Below are positions 42,480-52,732 of a DNA stretch of 64,000 nt, in pieces. Position numbers and translations under genes: made by a program. The notes beneath the pieces are model-generated. The model did no database searches. It was not told the DNA's origin and worked only from the letters and a program-made list of their open reading frames with translations. This DNA comes from Lucinisca nassula (Eukaryota; Mollusca; Bivalvia; Lucinida; Lucinidae). Position 1 is the first letter of the stretch; every line of letters begins with the position of its first letter. The stretch covers positions 101,434,072 through 101,498,071 of the forward strand of contig OY757014.1 of NCBI GenBank assembly GCA_963580285.1. Reading direction: 5' to 3'.

Positions 42480-42780
42480 TAGAACTGATGGCAATAATCA
42501 GGAATCTATACAATTACCTCCCATCCAAGACACCAAAGGAAAGAAATACCAACACAAAACAACATCATAATTAAAACGTCACAAGCGGATAGACAAAAGG
42601 ACAGTTCCTACAAAATTTCCAAATGGCTAACCATGGCTAACCAAGCGGCTATCCAAAATAAACATATATTAGCAGTTCATACATGCAAAGACAAACTATA
42701 ACAATAAACCACAACAGAAGTACAGTCTTGGAACGGTCAGTAACGGATTTCTACAGGGGCTGTAATCGATTTAACGTAAT
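42480..42780 (-). mobile_element. 5'-truncated PLE 3' end, diverged
   Basis: GATGGCAATAATCAGGAATC, AAGACACCAAAGGAAAGAAA, CAAAATTTCCAAATGGC with a small internal duplication (ATGGCTAACC), and TCTTGGAACGGTCAG. Confidence 0.75.
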
Positions 42781-42999
42781 TTAGTTTGACTTAAGCAGTA
42801 GTTAGAGATAACCATGTGTAAGATAACGGGACCGAATCTCGTCATTGACGCTTAAGATGTCATTTTGTCAAGTGTGTCATTTAGGCTAAAGTTCTGATTT
42901 TGTTCAGCTTGCGCAGAGAGTACATCAAACAGGATAGCATTGTGCAAATGTGATAAATAAAACTAGACATCCGAAGCCACCGAAACAAAAGAAAGACAT

Positions 43000-43380
43000 A
43001 GTGTTCTATGATGGCTGATAAGAGCGATCTTGGCTGTGAACAGTCGGGTGCGTGTAGAGCAAGGTTGTTGATGGCTTATCTCTGGCTTTCCGCTGGGAAC
43101 GTGTTCGACTAAAACGGTTCGTTGGCTTCGTACACTCAAGTACCCCTTCTTATTGGGCCTTGGACTTTGCCCTCAGTCATGTGCAATTTCTTTCTACGAC
43201 TCAACTGGTATGTTGAAGACATCGTCCTTGTATCGCTTCTTCTGTCTATGACGGGAACGTTCTCCCACTTGTACTTCTCCATTGAGGATTTTCTTCGGCA
43301 AATGTTCATCAGGCATTTCGATAACATGGCCTGCCTATCTTAATTATGCCAGTTTTATACTCAGTATCAACACTCTGAAA
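43000..43380 (-). pseudogene. RTE-type LINE C-terminal remnant
   Basis: The minus strand reads EHLPKKILNGEVQVGERSRH, RQKKRYKDDVFNIPVES and KEIAHD. It matches the RTE tail pattern (LPKKV.YGELQ.GKRS.GGQKKRYKD) seen intact at 19330-19470. Several stops. Confidence 0.75.
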
Positions 43381-43399
43381 CTCTGCCCTTTGTTAGCTT

Positions 43400-44060
43400 T
43401 GACAGTTCTAAAGTCGAGCTAAAGTCTTCAATGATTTCAGATTGATTTTCAACGGAAAGTGTCATCATGAATATGTTCTAGAAAGGATTGTCCTTTGGAA
43501 GCAGGTCTCTTTCTCAAGAAAACAGGAACAGATCAGCCACAAGGGATGCGCCATTCGTACCCACCGGAATACCCACAATTTGTCTAAATAACTTAGAACC
43601 AGATCTTTTGTAAATATTGTCAAGTAGAAAGCTGAGAGCTTCACACACTTTCTGGCATGACCATAAAGAATAATTTTTATGCTCTTCTGAAATGAAAAAA
43701 AAATTCTTACATTACATGAAACACAGAGATAATCTTTCCTATGAAATATCCATTCAATTAAATCATTTGCTTTTATAAGATTATGAGGAAGTGCTGTGTA
43801 AAGGGTGGAAAAATCATCAGTGGACATACTTGAAGCACGAAAACGTCTGGGTTTCAATTTATTTAAAACTCCATTAGAATTATTTTTATAGACCAAAACA
43901 GATTTCTCCCTGATCTTTCAATATTTAATCACATATTTTTCTGTTGTTTTTTTTATGGCAGTAAAACATGAAGTTAATAATTTTTAAAGTTCAGTGGTGG
44001 TACAAGAGCTTGAATTTGCAATGGACCGTGCTTTGTATGTTTTGTTTATGAAGTTTAGAT
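43400..44060 (-). pseudogene. Penelope-like element copy 4: RT fragment
   Basis: From 44050 downward it reads the KLHK region, SSSCTTTEL, KLLTSCFTAIK, then the open stretch 43896-43465 with NGVLNKLKPRRFRASSMSTD, DFSTLYTALPHNLI (palm motif with D), NDLIEWIFHRKD, and in another frame the PMGTN-like block. It is interrupted at 43469-43505 by a short hammerhead-repeat fragment and ends near 43400 before the YLDD region. Confidence 0.8.
43469..43505 (-). mobile_element. Extremely truncated retrozyme 3' fragment
   Basis: TATGTTCTAGAAAGGATTGT and CCTTTGGAAGCA is the reversed 3' end of the hammerhead repeat (compare 55623 and 51902). PLE sequence is continuous on both sides (CATCATGAA and GTCTCTTTC). 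Confidence 0.75.
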
Positions 44061-44279
44061 AACCAATATAAAAGGGGAAGATGAGGTGAGGGGCGTGTGG
44101 CGGAAACCAATGTCTAAAAAGCACACCCCTGCTCCAATACTAGTTACTAGATTGATAGTCCCTAAAATCGCAGACGTGACAAAAATTAGAATAACCAAGT
44201 AAGTTATGGATATTTTATTTTTTAAACGTAACGTTACAAAATCAGATATACTTGATCCACAGTTCACCTGAATGTTGTG

Positions 44280-46330
44280 AGCAGAGATATGAACAATATC
44301 CGAATGCTCAGATGTGAGTTTATAGTATGGCAAGGCTCCGTTGTCTGTCTGTCGCCTGTCAACATTTTCAAACATCTTCTCCTCTGAAATCACTGGTCCG
44401 ATTGAAGTCAAATTTCATGTGGAGCATCCATGTGTTTGGGGAACGAAAATTGTCCGCAGAGTCCAGGTCACGTGACCAAAGTGGCCGCCATGCCCATATA
44501 TTGTAAAATCCCTTCAAACATCTTCTCCTCCTCATTGTTTATTCAAATGATGATCCTCGGATGACCTATTTCACCCCAAGGTCAAACTTGGTCACACAGA
44601 CTTTTGAATGGGAAAATAGTCAAGACAGTGTATTTTTCGAAATCTATTAGAGCCTGTGATCTGAAAATTGGTAGATGCAGGTAGCTAAATGAGTGGATGA
44701 AACTACATTAGTATTCAAGGTCAATGTCATTATTTGACCTTAGCCCAAGATATGAAAATTAAAACTTATTTTCCTCAGAAACCACTAAGCCAATTGCAAC
44801 GAAATTTCGTGTAAATGCCTTTAGTAACAAGAGAGTACACATCAATTAATATGAGTTTGCTCATATGGCCAAGATGGCCGTCACGCCCATATAAGGTAAA
44901 AACCCTTCAAAAATCTTCTTCTTCAGAACCAGAAGGCCAATTGCCATGAAACTTAGTATGTAACATTAGGGACTCAAACCCATCATTATGTATTCAACTG
45001 ATGACCCTATGACGAACTTGACCTATTTTACGCCAAGGTCAAATATGGTCATAAACTGACTTTTGTATGGGTAAAGGTCAAAATTGTGTATTTGTCGGAA
45101 ACTATTTCAGCCTATGATCTGAAAATTGGTAGATAAAGGTAGCTAAATAAGTGGATGTAACTACAGCAGTATTCAAGGTAAAGGTCATTATTTTACCTTG
45201 GCACTTTGGCCCAAAGTAATTTAGATATGAAAATTGAAGCTTAATATTCTCAGAAAGCACTAAGGCATATGTAATAAAAATTTCATATAAATGCCTGTAG
45301 GAACAAGGAAATAAAAACATGATTAAGATGGCCACCATGCCCATATAAGGTAAAAACCCTTCAAAAGTATTCTTCTCCGGAACCGGGGGGGGGGGCGATT
45401 TTCGTGAAACTGGGTGTGCAGCATTAGGGACTCGGGTCCATCATCCATCATACTTTGATCAAATGATTACCCTCGGATGACCTTGACTTATTTTACGCTA
45501 AGGTCGGATTTGGTCACATAGACTTCTGAAAGGAAAAAGTCAAAATTGTGTTTTTTTCGGAAACCATTGCAGTCTCTGATCTGAAAATTGGTAGATGCAG
45601 TTAGCTTAATGAGTTGATGAAACTACATGAGTATTCACGGTCAAGGTAATTCCTTGACTTTGGCCTAAGGCCTTTCTGATATGAAGTTTAAAACTCATTT
45701 TCTACTGGAAGCTCTGGACCGTGTGTTACTAAATTTTATATAAAAGCTTATAGAAGCAAGAAAATGAAAATTCATTGATATGGGTTTGGTCACACGATCA
45801 ATATGGTCACCATGCCCATAGTAGGTAAAACACTGCAGAAATATTCTTCTCTGTCATCACTTGGCCGATATTCATGAAACTTGGTATGTAGCATTGGGGA
45901 TTTGGACCCATTAGTTTCCGCAAATAATGACCCCTTGATGGCCTTGACTTATTTTATGCCAAGGTTAAATTTATACGCATAAACATTTGTATGAGAAAAA
46001 GTAAAACGAGTTTAAATAAAAACTATGTAAACACGTGTATTTGTCGGAAACTAATGCAGCCTGTGATCTTAAAATTGGTAGATTGAGTTAACTAGTTGAG
46101 TGAGTGAATCTACTTGAGTAATAAAGGTCAAGGTCATTCCCTGACTTTGGCCAAAGGCCATTCAGTTATGAAAACTAAAATAATTCTTCACAGAAACCAC
46201 TGCTTCATTTGTAACCAAATTTCATCCACAATCTTCTCCAGAACTAATGGACCAATTATTAGTTCACTTGACCAAGATGGCTACCATGGTAAAAACCCTT
46301 TTAAAATCTTCTCAGAAATAGAAATCAAAT
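44280..46330. repeat. Tandem repeat array, unit about 395-475 bp
   Basis: Units begin near 44500, 44895, 45350, 45825 and 46295 at ATGCCCATATAAGGTAAAAA and CCCTTCAAA. Each continues ATCTTCTTCT, CATGAAACTTGGTATG, GCATTAGGGACTC, GATGACCCT, TGACCTATTTTACGCCAAGG, ATCTGAAAATTGGTAGATGC and AAGGTCAAGGTCATT. Minus- and plus-strand ORFs in it are incidental. Several TCAAGGTCA-like motifs per unit. Confidence 0.85.
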
Positions 46331-46439
46331 GGTGCCATAGAGTCTCAGCACTCAGGTGGGCGGCTCAGAACCATTGGTGCTCTGTGTTTTTTTCTTCTTT
46401 TTCTTGCATCATTTCTGTGAGAACTCCCTTTGCCATTTG

Positions 46440-47240
46440 ATCAGCTGAAGGGAACTCGCCTAAGACCGCTGTGTGCACCTTGGATTTATCTTGCAACCTT
46501 CATAGGCTGAAGAGTTCCCTATCAAAGTGTACCTGATAGGTAAGTCTTCATCGTAAAAATGAAATTTGTGAGCATGGCAGAAAACATCATAGTGTACAGC
46601 GTTGGCGCCAGCACAAGTCTGGTTTGTCTCCATTAGTCGCGTGCAATTATTCAGAAAGCTTGCCATCCAGGACCCGGGCTAGTATACCCTGACTGAACTG
46701 TTGCACTGTTTATATGAACTTGGCTAGACAACCAAACTTGTTACATTTTTCCAAAGTCCCTTACGACTGAGTGTGCTAAATGCTTTTGTAAAGTCAACAA
46801 AAGCAACGTAGAGATTCACATTCTAGATCTGGTATATCTTTAGAAGCAGCCTTTTTGTGAAGAACATGTTAATTGTTTCTCTTTTCTTCTTTAATCAACA
46901 TTGTTTGCCAGGTAGAAGCTTCTGGCTGTTCAATGTGTTCCTTCAGTCAGCTGAATAGGACTCTTGCAACTGTCGCCCCGTTAATTGACCATAGTGTAAT
47001 TTATTTCGTTTAAAACTGACAACTGACCTTCTTGAATGCGTTAAGCTCATCGATAGATATCCCAGTAGCCTTTAGGTCGAAATTACGGATATATATATTT
47101 TATCTATCAAGTTTTGCGCCAGACTTTGTAAGACTTAATACTTCCCAAACCATACCAAAGGCAGCTTTATTTGATGCATGGTGTTAGATACTTGCCCAAA
47201 GATTAGTCAGCACTACACTGCCCTTCTTGTCTTTATCCAG
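46440..47240 (-). pseudogene. RTE-like LINE RT remnant
   Basis: The minus strand near 46830-46760 reads LYVAFVDFTKAFSTLSRKGL (RT motif A with catalytic D), then SVRVY/ILARVLD, and near 46560-46660 a PTLYTMMF-like block and NFIFTMKTY. It matches the RTE palm (DLYMTFVDLTKAFDTVSREGLWK). Many frameshifts. Confidence 0.7.
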
Positions 47241-47419
47241 GATTCAAAGGCAACAAATTTCGCACTTTTATTTTCAAGTTCTTACGTACAAAAGTTCTAG
47301 GATCTATTATTTAAAAATAAACATTAAGTGGATGAAGTATGAAATGATAATATTCGTTTGATCACAACATAATTTAGACCGACAAGACCAAACCATTGGA
47401 TGCTTTTTAAAAGCAGCCT

Positions 47420-47530
47420 ACTTGTTTTTCTCAAAAACATAGCTTGTCGGTACCCGATAGAACAACCTCAAAGAGGCGATTCTAATGAGCACGAACAATT
47501 TATATTCACATGCAGATTAAAATAATAATA
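47420..47530. mobile_element. Degenerate palindromic MITE core
   Basis: TTTCTCAAAAACATAGCTTG, GTACCCGATAGAACAACCTC and AGAGGCGATTCTAATGAGC follow the order of the TAGAACCGCC hairpin but arms are diverged. Confidence 0.6.
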
Positions 47531-47689
47531 CTATCAAACATTTTCATATGAACAAATGCTAGTTATAGAGCTATCAAAGGCGGCATTATAGCGCAAGGAT
47601 GTGTCATCGTAATGATTAGCTTGGGATACATGTCCGAATTGACATTCCACGCAGCTTATTTTTTGAATGAGGTGGAACTTAATTTCATC

Positions 47690-48030
47690 GACTTTCATGC
47701 GCAGCTACGAAGACGTGTTTTATTTCTGTATGCTGAAATTGTTTCTGGACCAGAATGGCTAGTTTAGGCCAATTAAGCCTCTTCAGTTGTCCTTATATAT
47801 TTTAAACACTCCACAGTGAAATCAATGATCCAAAATGAAGGAAAATATTATCCACACTATTTAAGGACAACAGAACTTGTACTGCCGCCATACAATCCCT
47901 TATCACAAGCGAAGTGTAATTTTACCTCAAAAGATCATTACTTGCAACATTGGAATGCACGACAAATGTGAAAATTGTAGAGTTTGCCAGTTTTTCTGGA
48001 GTAGGCTAGGTAGTTTCGGCCAATGTTTGT
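47690..48030 (-). mobile_element. Retrozyme-like dimer, decayed hammerheads
   Basis: Reverse copy: a hammerhead relic at 47747-47792 and a second partial one at about 47997-48024, about 251 bp apart, with the body CACAGTGAAATCAATGATCC, AAGGAAAATAT, GCCGCCATAC between them. Confidence 0.7.
47747..47792 (-). ncRNA. Hammerhead ribozyme relic
   Basis: In reverse: GGACAA, CTGAAGA (fits CUGANGA), helix II GGCT/GGCC with loop TAATT, then TAAA in place of GAAA, ACTAGCCATT and TGGTCC. Loss of the G of GAAA and weak helix III predict inactivity. Confidence 0.75.
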
Positions 48031-48047
48031 ACGTATATTTTTTTTTC

Positions 48048-48092
48048 TTCTCGGAGAAATTTCTCGCTTGTTCTCCGAGAAAAAAAGCCTAT
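48048..48092. repeat. Inverted repeat in T/A-rich sequence
   Basis: TTTTTTCTTCTCGGAGAA and TTCTCCGAGAAAAAAA flank a short spacer. Structural significance unknown. Confidence 0.5.
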
Positions 48093-48119
48093 TACCGCGG
48101 AGAAAACAGTATGGGTTTT

Positions 48120-49320
48120 TACCGGTAGCTAGTCCGTAGTTCCAGATAAGACTGCAGAAACAGTGACTGAATTGATCATTGGACACAATTTAGTTTATAC
48201 TAATTTATTTAAGGTCGATTGCGATGAAAGCTTTAAGCTTATTGAATCGCTCTCGAACACTCACGCGCAGTGGCTACTGCTACCCATTTACACCTCGGTG
48301 GAGTGGGGCAGTGTCATTACGTGTCTTGCCCAAGGACACACCTCGATACCGGTGGCGGATTCGAACGCACAACCTCTCGATTATGAGTCGAACGCGCTAA
48401 CCACTGCACTATCGAGGCTGACTATCGAGGCTGGACACAATTTGCTTCGTTAGGCTGTCCATTACAGATCGTGACTGACAATGGAACTGTGAATGCAAAT
48501 AAAATGGCTGAAGAAACGTTGGCAAAACTTAAGATTGACCATGTTTTAACGAGTTTGTACCATCCTCGGAGCAATGCAAAAGTTAAGGGATTCCCTAATA
48601 ATTCGCATGATATTATATCTATAATGGTAGCTGATAATCAACATAGCTGTAATGTGTTTCTCTGCCAGAGTTTAGCAGCAAATAGATTTAAGGTTAGTGA
48701 ATCATCTAAAGTTTCATCTTATTATTTGCTGTACAACAGAGCAGTAGATTGCCTGTTGACAATATACTATAGCCTAGGACAAAATATGTAGGTGAAAATT
48801 TTCATCACGTTGCCTTACAAGAAATTCACAGAGCTTTTGTACATAAAAGATTGCACGACAAGTAGAGTATATGCTGGTGGTTTAATGTTGCCAAATGTAG
48901 TTGATTGATTAGTTTCAAAAATCGAAAATAGCAGAAAACTTAGGGACGCATCAGGTATAATTCCACCTCAGACATCTGAGTCGAAAACAGAATCCGATTC
49001 TGATTCGGAACGACATGTTCCAATGGCTAAGCTCGTTAAGAAAATAGGCAAGATAGAACAACGTCTTCTGATGAAAATAATACATCTTTCTTGAAACTAC
49101 AGAAATGGTTAAAACACAGAGAAAATAGGCAAAATCAAGATGAAGAAACAGGGGTCAAGGACATGGAATATAATAACGAGTTATCCTCCGATAATTTCTG
49201 TTCTTTACCTATGATTGCAACAACTGATTTGGACAGTGATATGGAAATAAATGGAATTTATTCTCCCCAGCCACTGTCTTATAGTGTAGGCAGTGAGACA
49301 TTAAGGCCACTTATTAAATA
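48120..49320 (+). pseudogene. Ty3/gypsy-type integrase remnant
   Basis: The + strand from about 48440 encodes a retroviral-type integrase core: FASLGCPLQIVTDNGTVN (second catalytic Asp in TDNG), a HVLTSLYHPRSNAKVKGF block where gypsy integrases carry the catalytic Glu (here Lys), and an AANRFKVSESSKVSSYYLLY block. It extends into an acidic C-terminal tail (49091-49321). It is split by a SINE at 48192-48431, and the catalytic Glu is lost, so it cannot be functional. The element's gag, protease and RT are not present upstream. Confidence 0.8.
48192..48431 (-). mobile_element. tRNA-derived SINE (family D) with 12-bp duplication
   Basis: 240 bp inserted in the integrase region. TGGACACAATTT is duplicated at 48180-48191 and 48432-48443. 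Read in reverse it starts GTCAGCCTCGATAGTGCAGT, GGTTAGCGCG (A-box region), has a CTCATAA anticodon-like loop and GCGTTCGAATCCG (B box). Related pieces lie at 60690-60760 and 63785-63945. Confidence 0.9.
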
Positions 49321-49439
49321 AAAAGAGACGAAGGAAACAAAGCAGACGGTTTAAAGTAATTAGTGACTTTAACGTCTATGATACAAAATGGTCTCGTAAC
49401 GTCATGTACTGCAATGAGGTAGAGTCAACATGTATGTTA

Positions 49440-50210
49440 ATAGGGGTGATTTGTGAATGAATACCTCGTTTAACAGTGCGGTTATGCCCAGTTTTATTTA
49501 GTTTCATATTAATATCATGATGTGCACATTAATCTTGGGGTGATTGTATGTTAGTCAAACCTTCGGACTATTTTCATCCGAAAATATTGTGTTTCAAAAG
49601 GCTAATGGGGTCTTCATTAACACTGCTTAATGGAATGTACCTGTTATTCATGATTCGAGGCCATTTGAAAATCTAATGATTCAAAGTAATCTTGTTTGCA
49701 CCGACGAAATTGTGAGAGTTACATTCTTAATTTTATCGAAAGACAAATTGGACGGAATATGGAGAAACATTCCAAAGGTTACATGCAGAAGGAGATGTGT
49801 TGACAGACACATACAAGTCTGTTTATTAAAATTTTGATGAATACCAGACACTTTCAGAAAATAATCATCACCACAAATGGTCATTAATTTCAAAAGGACA
49901 GTTAATGAGTACTCTTTTTGGCAATGTATCAGAAAATGACCTTGAGAATATAGATAGAAATGTCAAAACCTTGGAACTGAACAAAGAACAAATAATACAT
50001 GATCTCGATGTAAGTTATATGTACTTAACAAGAAAGCAAATAGCAGAAAAAAGGATATCAATTTTGGATCTTAACAATTATTCAAAAACTAGATCGTAAA
50101 ATAAGATTGCTTGAAAGAACATTTGAAGATCAATTTGTTATACTTGAACAATTTATTCATTCATACTTACAATTCAAAATGATACTTGATAATATTAGGC
50201 TTAAGTGACT
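49440..50210 (+). pseudogene. Envelope-like remnant of the Ty3/gypsy element
   Basis: Follows the integrase by about 120 bp. Several broken frames end in a stretch at 49905-50100 and beyond with a helical, heptad-like pattern (a SENDLENIDRNVKTLE-type block) typical of the ectodomain helices of fusion/envelope-like proteins in animal gypsy elements. Frameshifts and stops are present and no complete protein can be read. The env assignment rests on position and pattern and is inference. Confidence 0.5.
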
Positions 50211-50409
50211 ACCAGACTGAAGTGACTGTCAATAATATTTATTTGAATCATGGACGCCACTCAGTGGTACGACGCTGCTCTGTTAACTAGAGGTTAAACA
50301 TACTCAGCATGCTCTTCGTCATTTCATCGATTCTGAAATTAATCACAAACGTCATAACATCAAAATACCTTTCATTATTAAGGGTTTGAATTTTATAGAT
50401 TTACCTAGT
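50211..50409 (+). pseudogene. Penelope-like element copy 5a, fragment before RT
   Basis: Begins GACTGAAGTGACTGTCAATA and ATCATGGACGCCACTC, as at 54379-54425. It encodes YDAALLTRG-like and HFIDSEINHKRHNIKIPF-like residues, then stops at a SINE. Confidence 0.75.
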
Positions 50410-50519
50410 GTATGTGTAAATTCGGGTTTTACGTTGCTTTCAACAATTTTTCAGTCATATCAGGACGGTGTCTGGTAGCGACAGGGAGCTCAATGCTCAC
50501 TTTTACTGTGCTGCCTCAC
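50410..50519 (-). mobile_element. SINE family B, reverse
   Basis: In reverse: GAGCTCCCTGTCGCTACCAG, ACACCGTCCTGATATGACTG, AAAAATTGTTGAAAGC and ACGTAAAACCCGAATTTACA. Longer than the copy at 5557-5628 and at the same PLE position. Confidence 0.8.
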
Positions 50520-51080
50520 TGTAGTTTAAGGTGACGTAAAGACGTCTTAGGTTCAGGAGGTAATAAGTTCGTATTTTGCGAATAAAAAGAAATGCGTTTT
50601 TTTCACTTATTTCAGAATGCTTAGTTTCCATTCCTTAAGAGCTTTATGCTCAATATAGTCTCGATAACACCATCGATTACCAAATGCATTCAAGGCAGCA
50701 GCGATTTCATCTCTACATTCATTGAAATCAATTTTAGAAGAAAATCGATATTTCGGTCCTTTAGAAATTATATTACGTATCCTAGAATTAGGAATAATTT
50801 TAAATTGCCGGTAATAATATGACCGGCAGGAAGATAGCAATACACTGATTTTTTTACAATCACATGTATCAGGAGTGTTAGTGTCAATATCAAGATCAGA
50901 AACGAGTTTAATGAAATTAAAAATGATAGATCTAACAGGTTTATTGTATTTATATCAAACTATGGGTGTTTCAGTATTTTGAAAATAAGCAGGAATGGAT
51001 AAAATAACCGAACTGTCCCGGAAGATACTAGGTGAATCTTTAACATCCAAACCCTTACTAATGAAGGATATTTTGAAGCC
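50520..51080 (-). pseudogene. Penelope-like element copy 5b, fragment before RT (reverse)
   Basis: The minus strand encodes VSYFQNTETP-like, YNKPVRSIIFN-like, DIDTNTPDTCDC-like, IIPNSRIRNIISKGPKYRFS and KIDFNECRDEIAAALNAFGN, the region between the GIY-YIG and RT domains. It lies head-to-head with copy 5a. Confidence 0.8.
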
Positions 51081-51515
51081 ATTGAAAAACCACATGATAC
51101 GGCAACCGGCCCCCATGAAAATTCATTATCAGATGCTTAAGCAGCTGCCAAAAAGTTCTCTTCCAACACTTTAAGATATCTTTAATCATATTTGGGAAAC
51201 GGGGTTCTGTCCTCTGGGGCTGGCATGTAGCTGCAGTAGTACCAATTCAAAAACCAGGGAAAGATCACGCAGAACCTACGAATTATCGTCCGATAGCTTT
51301 GGAAAGTTGTTTGTGTACAACAATGTGCAGAATGATAAACAAGAGATAGTTTTGGTACTTAGAGGCCAACAACCTCATTTCAGAATATCAGTCAGGTCTT
51401 CGTTCGGAACGTAGGACTAACGACAATTCAATAAGACTAGAAACATTTCTACGTAATGCTTTTAATAACAAAGAACATCTAGTGGCTATCTTTTTCGACT
51501 TTTGAAAATATTTGT

Positions 51516-51561
51516 GGGTCACTGACGAGGCTTAAAGGGCCGAAACCAGCTCGTCTGTGCC
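51516..51561 (+). ncRNA. Hammerhead ribozyme, core retained, helices weakened
   Basis: GGGTCA, CTGACGA (fits CUGANGA), helix II GGCT/GGCC with loop TAAAG, GAAA, ACCAGCTCGT, C at the cleavage site, TGTGCC. Core residues are all present, but helix III keeps only two outer pairs and helix I has two mismatches. Confidence 0.8.
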
Positions 51562-51775
51562 AGAAAACATGTATACTCCATATTTTCCAGTTCTGTAGTG
51601 TATTCCTTGCTTCCAAAGGATAACTCTTTCTAGAACATATTTAACGTCACTACAGCTGCTGTCTGGGAATGTGTGGCGGCCGTAAAAAGTATCCCTGCCC
51701 TACATCATAGTGTAGTTTATATTATCTTGTCCTTTGGAATCATTGGTTCCATTGTGGGATTTTGAAAATATTTGA

Positions 51776-51820
51776 GGGTCATGATGAGCATGAAATGGCC
51801 GAAACTAGTTAGTCTGGCCC
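51776..51820 (+). ncRNA. Hammerhead ribozyme relic
   Basis: GGGTCA then TGATGA with the first core C lost, helix II GCAT/GGCC not pairing, GAAA, ACTAGTTAGT, C, TGGCCC. Inactive by inspection. Confidence 0.75.
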
Positions 51821-52674
51821 AGAAAACATGTACACTCCATATTTTCCAGTTCTGTAGTGTATTCCTTGCTTCAAAAGGATAACCCTTTCTAGAACATATT
51901 TGGAGAAAGCATATGATACCACATGGCGTTATGGAATATTGAAAGATCACCATAATAATGGCTTAAGTTTTAAAACCTACCAGTTTTATTGAAAGCTTTT
52001 AGGGGAACGCATGTTCCAGGTGCGTGTGGGATCTACCCAGTCAGATCTCTATGATCAAGAACAGGGTGTCCCATGAAGTAGTATTCTTTCCGCTACGGTA
52101 TTTAACATCAAAATAAACCATACTGTACAATGTTTGGACGACAAAACAGATTGTTCTTTGTATGTTGATGATTTTTGCATATGTTACCGTTCAAAAAATA
52201 TGAAAACAATTGAACAAAAATTACAACAAAATTTAGAAAGAATAGAAGAATGGGCTGATAAAATGGTTTCAAGTTCTCCAAGTCGAAAACGCAATGTGAT
52301 CATTTTTGTAAGCTACGGAACAAACACGAACGTCTTTCCGTGTTTTTATACGGATCACACATTCCTGTTGTTGAAGAAGCCAATTTTCTTGGGATCATAT
52401 TTGATCAAAAATTATCTTTTTCTCCATATTAAATATCTTAAAGCGAAATGCTTAAAAGCTTTGAATCTTTTGAAGGTTTTAGGTCATTCACGTTGGGGAG
52501 CGGATCGGTATACCTTATTACATCTTTACCGGTCTTTGATAAGATCTAAATTAGATTATGGGTCTGTTGTTTATGGTTCTGCCAGAAAGTACTATTTAAA
52601 ATCTTTGGATACTATCCATCACCAAGGCCTTCATCTGGTTATGGGAACCTTTAGTACTTCTCCCGTACTAAATA

Positions 52675-52732
52675 AAAGTGAATCCAATGACCAGGAGTCG
52701 ATACAATTAACCCACAGCTCCCATCAGAGACT
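52675..52732 (-). mobile_element. 58-bp PLE 3'-end fragment captured in frame in LINE RT
   Basis: AAAAGTGAATCCAATGACCA, GGAGTCGATACAATTAACCC and ACAGCTCCCATCAGAGAC is the reversed PLE terminus. It adds NKSESNDQESIQLTHSSHQR between TSPVL and LSLYVEAGEP without breaking the frame. Confidence 0.85.

Larger units (their letters stand above)
51500..51902 (+). mobile_element. Retrozyme-like 1.5-mer inside a jockey-like LINE
   Basis: Splits FFDF from EKAYDTTW. It holds two hammerhead relics 260 bp apart (51516 and 51776) and ends CCCTTTCTAGAACATATTT at the LINE junction. The 3' end matches 15168 and, reversed, 55623. Confidence 0.9.

Noticed and set aside
46114..46440. 108-codon plus-strand ORF
   Set aside because: Falls on the last unit of the 44.3-46.3 kb tandem array; no domain and no equivalent frame in sister units.
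48357..48425. Functional tRNA gene (minus strand, CAT anticodon-like loop)
   Set aside because: T-arm pairing is poor and acceptor strands do not close at the correct distance. It lies inside a SINE with a target duplication, so it is a tRNA-derived SINE head.
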